Shown here: piece by piece, positions 49,132-60,260 of the stretch
Layout: each line of letters opens with the position of its first letter
Position numbering within the stretch: position 1 is the first letter of the stretch
Assembly (NCBI GenBank): GCA_015680685.1
Contig: MNCI01002813.1
Location: forward strand, 1,513,296 to 1,577,295
Direction: 5' to 3'
Length of the DNA stretch: 64,000 nucleotides
DNA from: Gnetum montanum
Taxonomy: Eukaryota > Streptophyta > Gnetopsida > Gnetales > Gnetaceae
The notes under the pieces: generated by a model
Seen by the model: the letters and a program-made list of their open reading frames with translations, nothing else
Told to the model about the DNA's origin: nothing
Database searches by the model: none
Program-made: the position numbers and the translations under genes

Positions 49132-49970
49132 TGATGAGTCTCGATATCGGACCCTCGATATCGAACCCTCAATATTGAATACGCAATATCAAAGATGTCA
49201 AAGCGATATTGGACATGCGATGTCAGAACTTGTCTCATTGGCTATAAATAGGAGGCAGGGGCATTTGGTTTGGTATTAGCTTTTTAGTCGCTTAGCTGAA
49301 CTCTTGCAGTTTTTCCCTTTCAGAGTTAGAATTATTTCTGAGTGCCCGTAGTAGGAGTCATAAAGTGAACGGATCTTTATTCGAGCATTGTGTACCTAAG
49401 CACACCTTGTGTCCAGAAATAAAGACGAACTTTGTGATAAACCTTGCAACATTCAGAATAGCTTAATTATTGCATTTAATGTTATTTACTGTTATTTGAT
49501 GCTCTCATTAGTTAATTAATGTTATTTCTATTGAACTGTTAATTATCAATGAATTAGTGCACTCAGCATGATCACTTTAAGCATATGTGGGAACACTTAG
49601 TAACCCAGTAACAACTAGCATTTGGTAATCCCAGTAGTGTTACACTGGTTCAAGATGTGTCCAGAGAGTGGGAACAAATGCTAGTGTTAGGACTAGTTAG
49701 AAAATAGTTAACTAGTTAAATCAAATTAGTTATTAAATTACCTCATTTCTCTCTTTTAAGCATCAAGAAAATAAAACATAAAATAATAAAAATCACATAC
49801 CTCGAGTTTACTTAACCATACAATTGAGCCTTACAAGTAAGCTTGGGAAGACAACGATTACATAACTCATCCTTGTTTTGCATAAGGACTTAATCCTCGG
49901 AGTTCGATTGGATTGCGCGTGAATGCTCGTATTCGTATGGTTGGACGTAGGGGTACCTCGCCACTCATCA
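49132..49970 (+). repeat. E3 3' LTR
   Basis: TGATGAGTC...CTCATCA, matching 40011-40842 with an extra ATATCG-type unit in the U3 head. TATAAATA at 49243-49250, AATAAA at 49418-49423. Followed by ACTTC. Confidence 0.93.
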
Positions 49971-51544
49971 ACTTCCAAGAACAAAAATAAAATATAAAAA
50001 CAAGCGATAAAAATTAATAATAGAAACAATTTCTTAAGACAATAAATAAACCTTGCAAGATGCAAAAGTAGAAAATTCATAGTAGGGTAATGTGAGTTCA
50101 AAAGATGAACTTCATGTAAATGCTTATTAAACCTATAATATAAAGATAACAAAAATGGAGAGAAAATATTGTATTAGAACCATTTTGGAGGTTGGAAAAT
50201 ATGGAAGAAACCCCTCAAAATGTTTAGAAAACCTAGTTTTTGAATATCAAAGTTCATGCCAAACATGTAACATAGCTAAGACATGTTTTTTAATTAATTT
50301 GCAAAGTACAACTCAATACAAATGTTTTCCAATTAATCTACACAAAATGTCATAGTGTTTTAAAATAAGAAATATGAAACCTCATCAACATGTCATTTCT
50401 AGTAACCATGATCAAGGCCTAAGAGTAGGTATTGAAAAGGTATCAAGTGAAAATTTTGTATCATATGGTAAGTCCTAGACTAATGAAGTTTGAGTTGGAA
50501 ACACTCTGGTTCTAATTGAGGTTCAAGTATTGGTGTGACTCGTAAATTGGTTTTGTGCATGTTCATGTGCATCCTTCTCCTTCCACTTTGTTCTCTAGTG
50601 GTTCATGTCTATGTATTCCTCTGGGCAATTAGAGTTCATAAGGATATTTGTAATTAACTTGTAAGTTCAATTCTAGCCTTTGTTGCATCTTCCCACTAAA
50701 GGGTATGCTAGCTCCCTAGGCTAACATTACTACCTACACTAATGCACCCCTATGCCAATGCACCATAGTATTGGAATTTCACCAAATAGTTCAAAAAAAA
50801 ATACCTACACTAGCACAAGGATCTCTAGTGTCTTAGGATCAACACTATTTAAGGATATATGCAAACTCTTCATTTCATTTTTTGTTTTCAATTTATGTTT
50901 ATTTACGGATGTCAATCACTGACACAATGTTCACAATAAATGTTAATTAATTCTTGCATTAACTAATGACTATGCTATCCCATTTAGTTTTGTATAGTTA
51001 GGTGTCTTGTCAAGTTAGTTGTAATGTTTCATCCAATTTAAAAGATTTTTTAAGTTAGGGAGCTAAGACTCCCTAAAATGCAAAAGGTGACCATGTTTGT
51101 TATTCTAGAACAAGGAAACCATAGTAGCATATTTATTTAATATCATGCTAACCAATGAGAGAAGTTTTGACATTTTTATTTTATTAAGTGATTTAACTAC
51201 ATGCAACAAATTTGGAGTATTTAAAGAAATAGGAAATTCTTTCAATTGGATTAAAAGACTAATGCTTTGAATTTTTTAAAAGAAATACCTTTTATGAAAG
51301 GAATAGGATTTACATGAGGAATAACTGAAACATGCATTCTTCTTCTTTGCATCTTTTAGGACCTTATCTTGTTAGGATGAACATTGGACGTTTGAGTAAT
51401 GATCCTTTTTTATAACTGAAAGATGCATTGAGGAGGGTTAGCATCAAGTTGGCAATCAGATGTAAAACCTTGCCAAATCTCATAGATGAGCTCTTTTTTA
51501 GATTTTGTAGATGCTATGGCATTCCCTAGGTGTGATGTGCATCA
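49971..51544. other. Intergenic AT-rich DNA
   Basis: No gene, RNA or element recognised. Open frames such as 49808-50152 (minus) mostly overlap the E3 LTR. Confidence 0.45.
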
Positions 51545-51650
51545 GACTACAAATAAACAAAGATCTAGCTCCTCATAGAGGCAAATAACAAAAAAGAACT
51601 CATGTAGCTGACCCTATTTTATTGTGACAAGGCTAGGATGATTATGAAAG
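51545..51650 (+). mobile_element. 5'-truncated LINE 3' end
   Basis: AACAAAGATCTAGCTCC...GAACTCATGTAGCTGACCC closely matches the 3' end of the LINE remnant at 58250-58340. It starts abruptly and ends in a GATGATTATG tail, as expected of a 5'-truncated insertion of the same family. Confidence 0.7.
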
Positions 51651-52049
51651 ATGCATTCCTAGATTAATTTTCCACCTCATATCATGATCCTGTGCTATAT
51701 GAAATTTTATTATATAAATTAAAAATCGTGGCAAACAAGTTTTGAGACCAAAACAATGAAGGAGAAATATTCTCTCAAACTCTCCAAGCATTATGGAAGC
51801 ATCTCCATATTCCAAAGGAGATTAAATCTCTTGTTTTAACAATCAAATTAACTACAGTAAAAATACAGAGAATCAAAATAACTAACAGAGAAGTAAGATC
51901 GTAAGATCTATACCATTGTATTTTGCTCATGGTCGTAGTCACTTTCCAAAGAAACTGTAAATGCCCAATTTTTTCCATTGTGCAGGAAAGTAATTTTGAT
52001 TTTCAAAATGATCATGCTAGCAATCAAAAATCCTTGAGACAATATTGAC
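51651..52049. other. 3' flank of the PORR gene
   Basis: Probably contains the 3' untranslated region of the minus-strand PORR gene. I could not place a poly(A) site with confidence. Confidence 0.4.
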
Positions 52050-52880
52050 CTATGTTTCCTCAGAGTCAACAATGTCATCTAAATCCATTTCATCTTCCAT
52101 ATTATCTATATTGATTTCATCCATGGGGTCAACATCCGTGTTATCATCAACTAATTCTTCATTATCATCTTGAACACCAGCATCATCAATGGTATCTTCG
52201 TCATGGTCTTGATAAGCCAATTTTCCTTGTATTCCTCTCTTCTTCTCACCCATCAATTTGAAGACTTTTTCCTTCCACTCACTAAGTGGAGTCATCTCTA
52301 TTAAACGAGAACCATCATAGGCAGTAGTTAAAAACACACTGAACCTCTTGCCCTTCTGTGACACATAAAAAATGCCAAAATGTCTAAGGAAAAATCTCAT
52401 CAACTTCTGGGGTAATTTGAACTCATGGCGAAAATGTGTAAGATGGTCTGTGACAATCTTCTTTTCAAGAGTGAGACTTAGCATCTCATGTAACACAGCC
52501 ACAGCCCGTTTTTCGAATGGTTTAGTTCCAGGCTTCATGCAGCTTGGATCTGCATAAGGAGAAAGATACAGCAGCTCCTGAAACTCTCGAGTAGCTTTAT
52601 AATGTCGATTAAGTAGCTGAAAGTTTGAAGGATGCTTGAGTGGAAAGGGCAACTTCAACCAATCCTTACCAAGGTCACTTCCAGCATTCAAGATGCCTTT
52701 TTCCTTGGCTTTTTTTTCTACCTCTGTTACAGCCAAGGCTGGATCCCATGATGTTAACTCCAAGTACATTCTATCATTCTCTGTTACAACTTTAAAATAC
52801 TCTGGAAACTTGTAAATCCATCTTTTTCTAAAATCAACAGGAAGGAGAAATTCATTGCGGAAATGAGCTATCTTATCTAC
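52050..52880 (-). CDS. PORR-domain protein, exon 2 (residues 158-433)
   Basis: Second and last exon of a two-exon gene. It begins after a TTGTTACAG acceptor (AG at 52881-52882) with V-D-K-I-A-H-F-R in phase 0 and ends with a TAG at 52050-52052. It encodes the rest of the PORR (plant organelle RNA recognition, formerly DUF860) domain, with blocks such as RKRWIYKFPEYFKVV, HLTHFRHEFKLPQKL, FFLRHFGIFYVSQKGK and TTAYDGSRLIE. It ends in an acidic tail (residues 382-433, 26 of 52 Asp or Glu). Characterised PORR proteins (WTF1 in plastids, WTF9 in mitochondria) bind group II introns and promote their splicing. The ortholog group and the organelle are not determined here. No stops or frameshifts; the only complete host gene in the window. 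Confidence 0.93.
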   Translation of the reverse strand, partial: VDKIAHFRNEFLLPVDFRKRWIYKFPEYFKVVTENDRMYLELTSWDPALAVTEVEKKAKEKGILNAGSDLGKDWLKLPFPLKHPSNFQLLNRHYKATREFQELLYLSPYADPSCMKPGTKPFEKRAVAVLHEMLSLTLEKKIVTDHLTHFRHEFKLPQKLMRFFLRHFGIFYVSQKGKRFSVFLTTAYDGSRLIEMTPLSEWKEKVFKLMGEKKRGIQGKLAYQDHDEDTIDDAGVQDDNEELVDDNTDVDPMDEINIDNMEDEMDLDDIVDSEET

Positions 52881-54779
52881 CTGTAACAAGATAAAAATGG
52901 TAAAAAAATCCAAGTAAAGAGAATAAAATTTGTTATAACCCAGTTGTACCGAAAAACTTCCAAGTTTGTAACTGTAGAACATCTTGGTAAGGAAAACCAA
53001 TAATTTATATTAGTCTTAATTCTTTGTTTACTAAAAGTAAACCTTAAATGCTAAAATTCCAAACCATGAATTTTATCCATGCAAATCAAGAAGCCTGTTG
53101 TTGCCCCAGGAGTGTTCAATGGCACACCTAATTCTATGGTATAGAAAAACTGCAACTTCGATGCAACAGCTTCAACCTTTATAATTTATAGTTTTATGCA
53201 ACCTTATGAGTAAGGGAGACCTGACAATTTCTAAGGTCAGTTATACATTAGCTTCTTGCTGACCTTAAGGTTTAGAGAAAAGTTTAAAACTATATTGGTA
53301 GCCATAAAACAATTATTGTTTATGTTTTAATGTCACCGTCATTACATCTCAATATTTCTAAGCCAGTTATTCATGGTATGCTTTGCTAATGTATTTGAAT
53401 GCTCTTAGTTTTTGTCCTAATATTTTGCAAAAAATGTACTTTATTGCCAACCTTGTAACTTTGTTCTACAAGTCAAAAGTTCAATCTCAAGTAGTTATAA
53501 TGGGATATCAGGCATCGGGTAAAAGATGATACCTGAATCTAAAATTTGTTAAGATATCCTTAGGGACTGGTGGTCTCTACATTGACATAATATTTGATTT
53601 TCAGTTTCAGAAAATGCACCTCAATTTTATCTTTTGGTATTACTGAAATTTGGGTGCCATGCTCCATGGTTGACTGTAGGACTATTGAAAATCCTTGAAG
53701 GGTGGGGTTCATCCTATTCATCCAAGAAAACATACAAAACAGAGAAATCAAGACAGGTTTCCAGAAAAAGAGCACAACATATTCCCAAGTTGTCCATAAT
53801 CCTGAGTGGCACTCAAGATATAAGTGTCTACACCATGTCTTAACATACATTTAAAGCAAACAAGGATCATTGTACAAAATCATGCACAACCATCCATGCT
53901 GGGCATGCATGAATCATCATACATAACGCAGCATGGTCTCACCGGTTTCATGTTACAACTTGGTTAGATATATTCACTATGGAAAAAATCTCAGGTATAT
54001 TTTCAAACAATATTAAAAATTGATAGAAGGAGAGTGAAACCCTTACCATCTCACTTGTTACCCTAGCTATGTAATACTATTCTATTTGCCTACTTGAAAT
54101 TGAAATCGATTTTTAACCTCTGCCTACCAATGGGCCTGCGGCCAGGGACACAAAAACATGAGTGATGACATCACCATCATGATGATTAAGCATTACCATG
54201 TTGAATGCATACAGTGGGACAACAACTTAAATGAATGCTCATGCATAGTGTCAACAATTCCAATTCAGAACTTTTATTGGAGCCATTTGACGAAAAGCAT
54301 ACTAGAGATTGATGAATGTTGGGAAATTGTTGAAAATGATATTTTCACCCTGCAAAATCTCAATGCTCTCCATTTTCACAGAATCTAGCTGATTTCATTG
54401 AGGCATGACACTAAAGAGAACTAAATAAAGAAAGAGTTAAAATTTGGGAAGCCTTACCATGGTGTGTTTGGTATACATTATAGCAAGAGAAAAACATATA
54501 ACTTTTTCAATAGAAGCAATGTCACCTAGAATTAGTATGTACACCTTAATGCTGTGGTGAGACCTAGCATGCTATAGAAAAAAAATTTAATGGAAAACCA
54601 ATGATGAATCTATTTCTTAGATTAATTCTATTTTGTGTTCTAATTCATAAGTGCATGATATCTCTAGCATTATGAAATCTTGTTAACTAATTTTTATTAA
54701 ATTTTTTAACTTTAATTAATTTTGAGGAATTTAAAATTTAATTTTTTTAACTGAAATAAATTATAAAAATTTTATTATA

Positions 54780-54930
54780 TTTAAAAGACTTTTTCAAAAG
54801 AGTCAGCTACACTACTTTTTCAAAAAAGTCAGTTGAAAAAGTTGCACTGAACTAGCAACTTTTTTATGATGAAAAATTCGGCGCCTTTTCCAAAAGTGGT
54901 GAAAAATCGCCAACTTTTTAATTATTATAT
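54780..54930. repeat. Hairpin-rich patch, possible MITE remnant
   Basis: ACTTTTTCAA (54814-54823) and TTGAAAAAGT (54833-54842) form a perfect 10-bp inverted repeat. A nearby ACTTTTTCAAAAGAGTCAG-like unit (54788-54806) repeats it. Further on, GGCGCC and GGTGAAAAATCGCC units look like a degraded terminal inverted repeat. Confidence 0.35.
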
Positions 54931-57584
54931 ATTAGTGTTGCAAGACTAGTTCGTAGATTCATAAAATTTCAAATTGAGATTCCATCTAAAAACAGTTATT
55001 TGCCTAATTCCTGGCCCTCTTATTTGATATGATGGTGGTTGAGATCTTCTGCTTTTGATCTTCTCTATTGTAATGCCAAATTGCAATATTATGATGTCAA
55101 GTAGTAGTGTGTCATGATGGCCTTTCTATATCACAGTTGTTGATTGAATTGGTGTTGGGTTATCATGGTCTTGCTATAGGGAGAAACCTGAAATTTGAGT
55201 TCTAACAAACTCTCCCTTAATTCAGCAATAGTGCAAAATTCTTGAGGTCATGTTTGTTTCTTAAGTAGTTTTGGCAGCCTTAAACTCTCCTTGGAAGTAG
55301 TCCTATTTAAGTGTTGCAGCTAAGAAGCTGTTTATCTAAGAGACTCATATGTCTCCTAAAATCATGTTTCTAAGTTCTACCCTATTAAAATGTGTTGTGA
55401 GCATCCTCTCCTCTAGGAATGCTTAGCAAATGGGATTTGTTTGATGTTCCATGGTAAGGTGCATCTAAAATATCAAAAGACTTCTAAAGTTGTTTCACTT
55501 ATTATGTGGTTGTTTGGTTGATGGATGTCTTATTGGTGACTAAATGTTTGATGGCTTGAGTTGAGAACTTTTGTAGTGCAAATTTCTCTGGTTGTCGTTT
55601 GTTTGTTTCAATATTTAAATAGTTGGATCAATGTTTGTGACTATGTGGAGAATTCCGAGATGTGTTTCAGAGAATGTAATGCCCATGTTGCAACTTGGAA
55701 AAACTTGCCAAGTTGTGTTGCATAGTGAAAGAGTAATTATCTTGCTAGATAGTCTTATGAATACAAGATCAAATTGGCTAGTTATTAAATAAACATTGTT
55801 TGGAAGGATGATTTCGTATTGCTTCCTTCCAACCAACATGATATATGTGAATATGAAATGGTGGCTTTGGTATAGACATGGAACTCCAATGCTTCATGAG
55901 CTAGACTGGTGAGACTCATTGGTCTCAAGGCCTGATGTGAAACATGGTGTGTTGGCAAAATTTGAGATGCTTGTTTGTTGAGACATGGCTCCCATGAAGC
56001 ATGTACTCTTTGAGAAGAGGTCTCACAAGTCCATCACCATGGTTAAAAATAAATCATGACAAGCCTTCAAATCAATTAAAAAATCATCAATGGATGCCAA
56101 GTTACCATTTGGACAACTTCAACAAGACTATGAGAGAGGAGCACATCTCTTACATAGGTATGGGACTATGCAAGAGGACACGTCTCTTAGATCCTAAAAA
56201 AGTGGATCTAATGAATGCCTCCATGACACTAATCCTTTGGATTGTTCTTATTCCTCTCATCATTATGTGGGGATGGTTGCTTGGCTCCACCAAATGGATT
56301 TTTCCTTTCATGTAAAGCATCAATTAGAGTGGCGTATCAAGTTTCGAGGTTGGTACCTTCCTTTGAACCTAGTATCAATCATGATAGTTCATTCCTTATG
56401 TTTGACGAAGATCAAACTTGTACATCGAGGGTACTTTTGAAGTTTATCCTAGGCTCTGCTCAAAGGTCACTGCTTCTTGTATGAGGGGAGAGTTGTGAGC
56501 AAGGTCTCAAGATTGGCAGTTCCCCTAGTTCCTCTCCATAATTCATGGACTATGAAACACTTACAAATTTGAACCCCCAACACCATGATTTGTAGTCATA
56601 TGCTCTCATCCTCTAAGCTACAGGCCAACATTATCCTTCTATGGCACTCTAGTGTATAGAAAACCTCTCCAACTTGGCAAATCCAAGGAATAATGAAGCT
56701 CCACCCTATTCCTTCCTCTCTACCTCTTTGTCCTCCCTCTCTACTTGGAGAACTATGTGTGAGTCTAATTCTACGGTGGTCAAAAATCTATAGGTAACCT
56801 ACACTGGAAGTTAGAGGTGAGGTACCCACTAGAGATACATCATCGTTTTCCATTGATGACATCCTCAGTGTTGTTTGTTCATTTGTCCTTGTTGGAGTCA
56901 TAGATGTTCCTCCTACACGCATATTTAAGACTTAGGAAGATTCTCTTATGTTGCAGGTTCCCTTCTTGATGGAGAAGTGGGATATCATTTGGAATGATGG
57001 TAAGGTGCTCATTTCTACCAAGTGTGTGCTCAAGCTTTTGCTCATCTACCAACCCTCTAGCAGCCTACTTGCTTGGATGAGCATTAAGCCTCCAAATCAT
57101 AACCCTTTTCTAGGGAAATTTTCCTTCCATAGCTTCTTCTTGCAACATTTCTACTAAAATTGTTCTCCCTTCCTATTTTGGATTTTTGTTCTTGATTCTT
57201 CAATTGTCTAAGGTGATGTATCTCCAGATTCCCAAATTTATATACTAATTTCACAAATCAACATTTAGATTTTAGGAGTGAAGTTCTTCAATTTGCAGAT
57301 ATCAATATTTCAAACAGAAAATTACAAGCTGATGCTGAAACAAAGAAGACATTGTAAGCTTTTTTTGAGGAGAGGTGGAAGGGAGAGAGAAGAAATCCCT
57401 ATTCTATAGTGGCTGGCTAATAAGGGAAAAAGGAAATGACTGGTTTTAGAACACAATCATCTTGTGTTGAATTCTATGATATGCTATGGTTAATTGAAAA
57501 TGCAAAAAGCTGTCTAACTCACGAAAATATGACAAAATGGAAGCAAGATATTGCAAGAATTGACAAATTCAAATCCAAACATTA

Positions 57585-58365
57585 TGGCTCACTGTGATTC
57601 TAAAATGGAGAAGTGGAGACATGCTCTAGAATCAAAAGGCTTAAAAATTAACAAGATTAAGTCAATATATGGAATACAATTTCAATAATAGCATAAACAA
57701 TGATGAAATAGATGTGACAATTCAAGGTCAAAAGGTCCCTCATAGCAAACAGCTCCATTACCTACGATCAATGATCCAATTAGATAGTGAAATTGATAAA
57801 GATATAAGAAATAGAATTGAGGCAGGATTGTCAAAGTGGAGACAGACTAGTGGTGTTCTATGTAATAAAAGAATATCAATTAGACTAAAGAGAAAATTTT
57901 AAAGGACAACAATCCAGCTAGCTATATTTATATGGTGTTGAATGGTAGGTAGTACAAAAGTGGTATGAACAACAAATTAGTGTGGCAAAAATACAAATGT
58001 TTAGATAGATGTTGAATATTACTAGAAGAATAAAGTACACAATACAAATATTAGAGAAATACTTGGAGTGGCTGCTATTTTAGATAAGTTACAGGAATGT
58101 TGACTTAGATGGTTTGGGCATGTACAAAGAATATTAGACAATGTAGCTATAAAAAAGGGGGATTATATCATTGTTCTAAGAAAACCATTGAAAGGAAGAC
58201 TGAAAAAAACATGGGAAAAATGATTGAAGAAGATACGAAGAAATTGTAAATAAATAAAGATCTAGCTCTTTACAAAGGCAAATGATGAAAAAGAACTCAT
58301 GTAGCCAACCCCATTTTGTTGGGACAAGGATAGGATGAGAATCATGATGATGATTATGATGGCTC
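57585..58365 (+). mobile_element. RTE-like LINE, 3' remnant
   Basis: The plus strand encodes the C-terminal end of a non-LTR reverse transcriptase: KMEKWRHALESKGLKI, then (57669-57902) an open stretch with LHYLRSMIQLDSEIDKDI and GLSKWRQTSGVLCNKRI, then after stops LRWFGHVQRI and the terminal HVA.P...G motif. It ends in a GATGATGAT-type tail near 58337-58352. The LRWFGHV block and the trinucleotide tail fit the RTE clade. It lies antisense in the PORR intron; the 5' part is missing. Confidence 0.8.
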
Positions 58366-58439
58366 AGTATGATTCTGGGTTTTAGGAACTCATTAAAAGC
58401 TTTTGTCAATTGTTTTGATTAACATTTGATAAATCTACA

Positions 58440-58895
58440 AAGACACATTTCATTTGCAGCAAAGTGCAACATTTCAGAGAGAACTGTGATGGATTAGTTG
58501 CAGAGATGTCTGGATTGAAGTTGTCTATAACAAAACGCAGAAATTTGGAGATGATGGCAAAGTAATCAAAATAGATAAAGGAAAGTTTGTGAGTTTAGAA
58601 AGGGATTCAAACATGTTTAGAAGAGAACAGTAAGAAATTTTAACTGATGTTAATTTCAAGTGTGTGAAGCCTGATTTTATCAATCACTCAAATGGAGAAG
58701 CTTTGATAAATAATATTTGAGGCAGTTGGTTATAAGTATCATAATCACAGCAAATGTTTTAAGGATGCTACTATCAGCATTCATTCAAATAACATTGAAA
58801 GTACTTAGAGAGTTATCAAAAGATTTTTACCACGACATTGAATTCATAAAAGATGTTATAAATCTTACTTTGCAGAATATATTTTGTGAATGAGG
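58440..58895 (+). pseudogene. Merlin/IS1016 (ISXO2-like) transposase relic
   Basis: Two frames carry family blocks in the right order. At 58544-58588 the reading FGDDGKVIKIDKGKF corresponds to the first catalytic Asp region of ISXO2-like transposases (GGPG..VEIDESKFG), with Asp at 58574-58576. At 58725-58890, one frame over, GYKYHNHSKCFKDATISIHS, then NNIESTW, VIKRFLPRH and CYKSYFAEYI match the C-terminal block (NHS..F....H.Q.IE..W...K..L......Y..YFAE). Stops and a frameshift inactivate it. Terminal inverted repeats not found. Confidence 0.65.
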
Positions 58896-59473
58896 TTAAC
58901 TGCAAAAACAGGAAGAAGCATTAACATGCTGGTGAAGTATATCAAGGTGTGTATAATCAGTTTTGAAAATAACAAGGAAAATCACAGAAAAGTGGCCAAC
59001 AGTAGAGCAGAATAATGAGAAATAACAATAATAATGTCACAGTCCTTTGCTGATTTCTATTCTTAAGATTTTATATTTTTTCAGGAATTCTTTTGATAGC
59101 AAGGAAGAAAAATGATTGTAAATTTCTGATGTTTAGAATGATTCTAGTTTGAAGCAAAGTTTGAAAATTTTATGTGAACCAGATTGTAATATGACTCAAA
59201 TTCTAGATTCGTGAGCAACAATTTTATCTATCTATTCTGCTTCCACTGTATTGTCTATTTGTGAGACAAAAAGCATCCATTATTCTCTCTAATTGAACGT
59301 AAACGTTCATCCAAAACAGCAGGTAATTGTGAGCTTTATAGGCAATGCTGGTAAATGAAGCATAAACTTTCCGTATCAAGTAAGCTTCTATTAAGCCAAA
59401 CAACCAGACTAAATCAAATGTACATAAACATTATTAAAATAGAAGGCAATAGTACTGAAATCATTGGCAATAC

Positions 59474-59944
59474 CTGAAGTTTCTTATCAATAGACATCAT
59501 CAAGAACTTGCGAACACAAGTGAGGGCAGTGTGCTCATTGTTCTTCAAAATCTGCCTCTCCTCCTCCAAGAGGGCCTCAGCAGCCCTGGTGAAGCCAACC
59601 CAAGTGATCTTGCGGCTATCCATGTACAATTCAAAAATGTTATGATACTTCTTTAGAAATTCCGACAACCTGAAATCATTGGCGAAGTTGAGCTGACTTT
59701 TGAAGTGGCCAAGAAATCTGACCTCCATGACCTGCTCAGGTTCCTTCTTCAGAATGTCCATCACAGTCAACACCTTTGAAAGAGATTTCTGTTTGTCTAT
59801 TACGTTTTCCAACTCCCATACGCGTTTTTTGGGGCTCCGCTGCTGCACTTTGGCTCCTTGTTGTCTGAACCGTTTCTGTTGCAGTTGCCAGAATTCATAA
59901 TCGACAAACTGTTTCGTGAATTTCTGGACCAGACTCGATGCCAT
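59474..59944 (-). CDS. PORR-domain protein, exon 1 (residues 1-157)
   Basis: First exon, 471 nt. The start is ATG at 59942-59944 in an AACAATGGC context, a strong plant initiation context, and gives MASSLVQKFTKQFVDYEF. In-frame TTG codons lie just upstream but are not needed. It encodes the start of the PORR domain (LSKVLTVMDILKKEPEQ, FLGHFKSQLNFANDFRLSEF, LKKYHNIFELY, ITWVGFTRAAEALLEEE), ending MSIDKKLQ at the donor. The Ser/Lys/Gln-rich, acid-poor first 30 residues could be an organelle targeting sequence; this is an inference. Joined with exon 2 the protein is 433 residues, normal for the family. Confidence 0.93.
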
Positions 59945-60260
59945 TGTTCTTGGTGATGACAACAAATTTGAAATTTTTAAATTTAAAAACTGGATTGCTA
60001 TAGGGCTAGAGGAATTTCGAAGTTTAAGTGAAAACGCTCATCAATGTTAAAAAAGCTCTTCTGATAATCGATTTGTGACTGCGTATCACTGGATTGGACA
60101 ACGCTGGTGCGTAAAAGCGTAGTAAACTAAGCATGTTTACCGACGCATGATACCTCCCATTCACATAGCCAGGGATGGGCGGCAACAGTCGACGAGCCTA
60201 AGCAAGTGTTGCAAAGGATTTTTTTTGGATAGGACTGATAAAGGATCAAAATTGAAAATA
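59945..60260 (-). promoter_or_regulatory. 5' flank of the PORR gene
   Basis: Probable 5' UTR and core promoter region on the minus strand. It is more GC-rich than its surroundings near 60090-60200 (GATGGGCGG, GTCGACG). I see no clear TATA box at a convincing distance. Confidence 0.35.

Larger units (their letters stand above)
40011..49970 (+). mobile_element. E3, full-length Athila-like Ty3/gypsy element
   Basis: A complete 9.96 kb plus-strand element with LTRs of 832 and 839 bp, a tRNA-Asp-type primer binding site, gag, protease, RT, RNase H, integrase, a 2 kb tail and a polypurine tract. Flanking 5-mers are ACTTT and ACTTC, a target duplication with one change. The coding regions are readable end to end by homology but contain many stops, most explicable as C-to-T or G-to-A changes. 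Confidence 0.93.
52881..59473 (-). other. 6.6 kb intron of the PORR gene
   Basis: The donor is CAG|GTATTG (GT at 59472-59473) and the acceptor TTACAG|GTAGAT (AG at 52881-52882). Both sides are phase 0, and the joined protein keeps the PORR consensus across the boundary. The intron holds an RTE-like LINE remnant (57585-58365), a Merlin-like transposase relic (58440-58895) and a hairpin-rich patch (54780-54930). The stretch 54950-57580 has no recognised content. Long transposon-filled introns are common in gymnosperms. Confidence 0.9.

Noticed and set aside
52881-53000. N-terminal extension of the PORR exon 2 frame upstream of 52880
   Set aside because: It is intron sequence; a good acceptor lies at 52881-52882 and the extension is AT-rich and not family-like.
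55150-56700. Possible LTR or Copia fragment in the PORR intron
   Set aside because: I found no LTR pair, primer site or coding motif that supports it.
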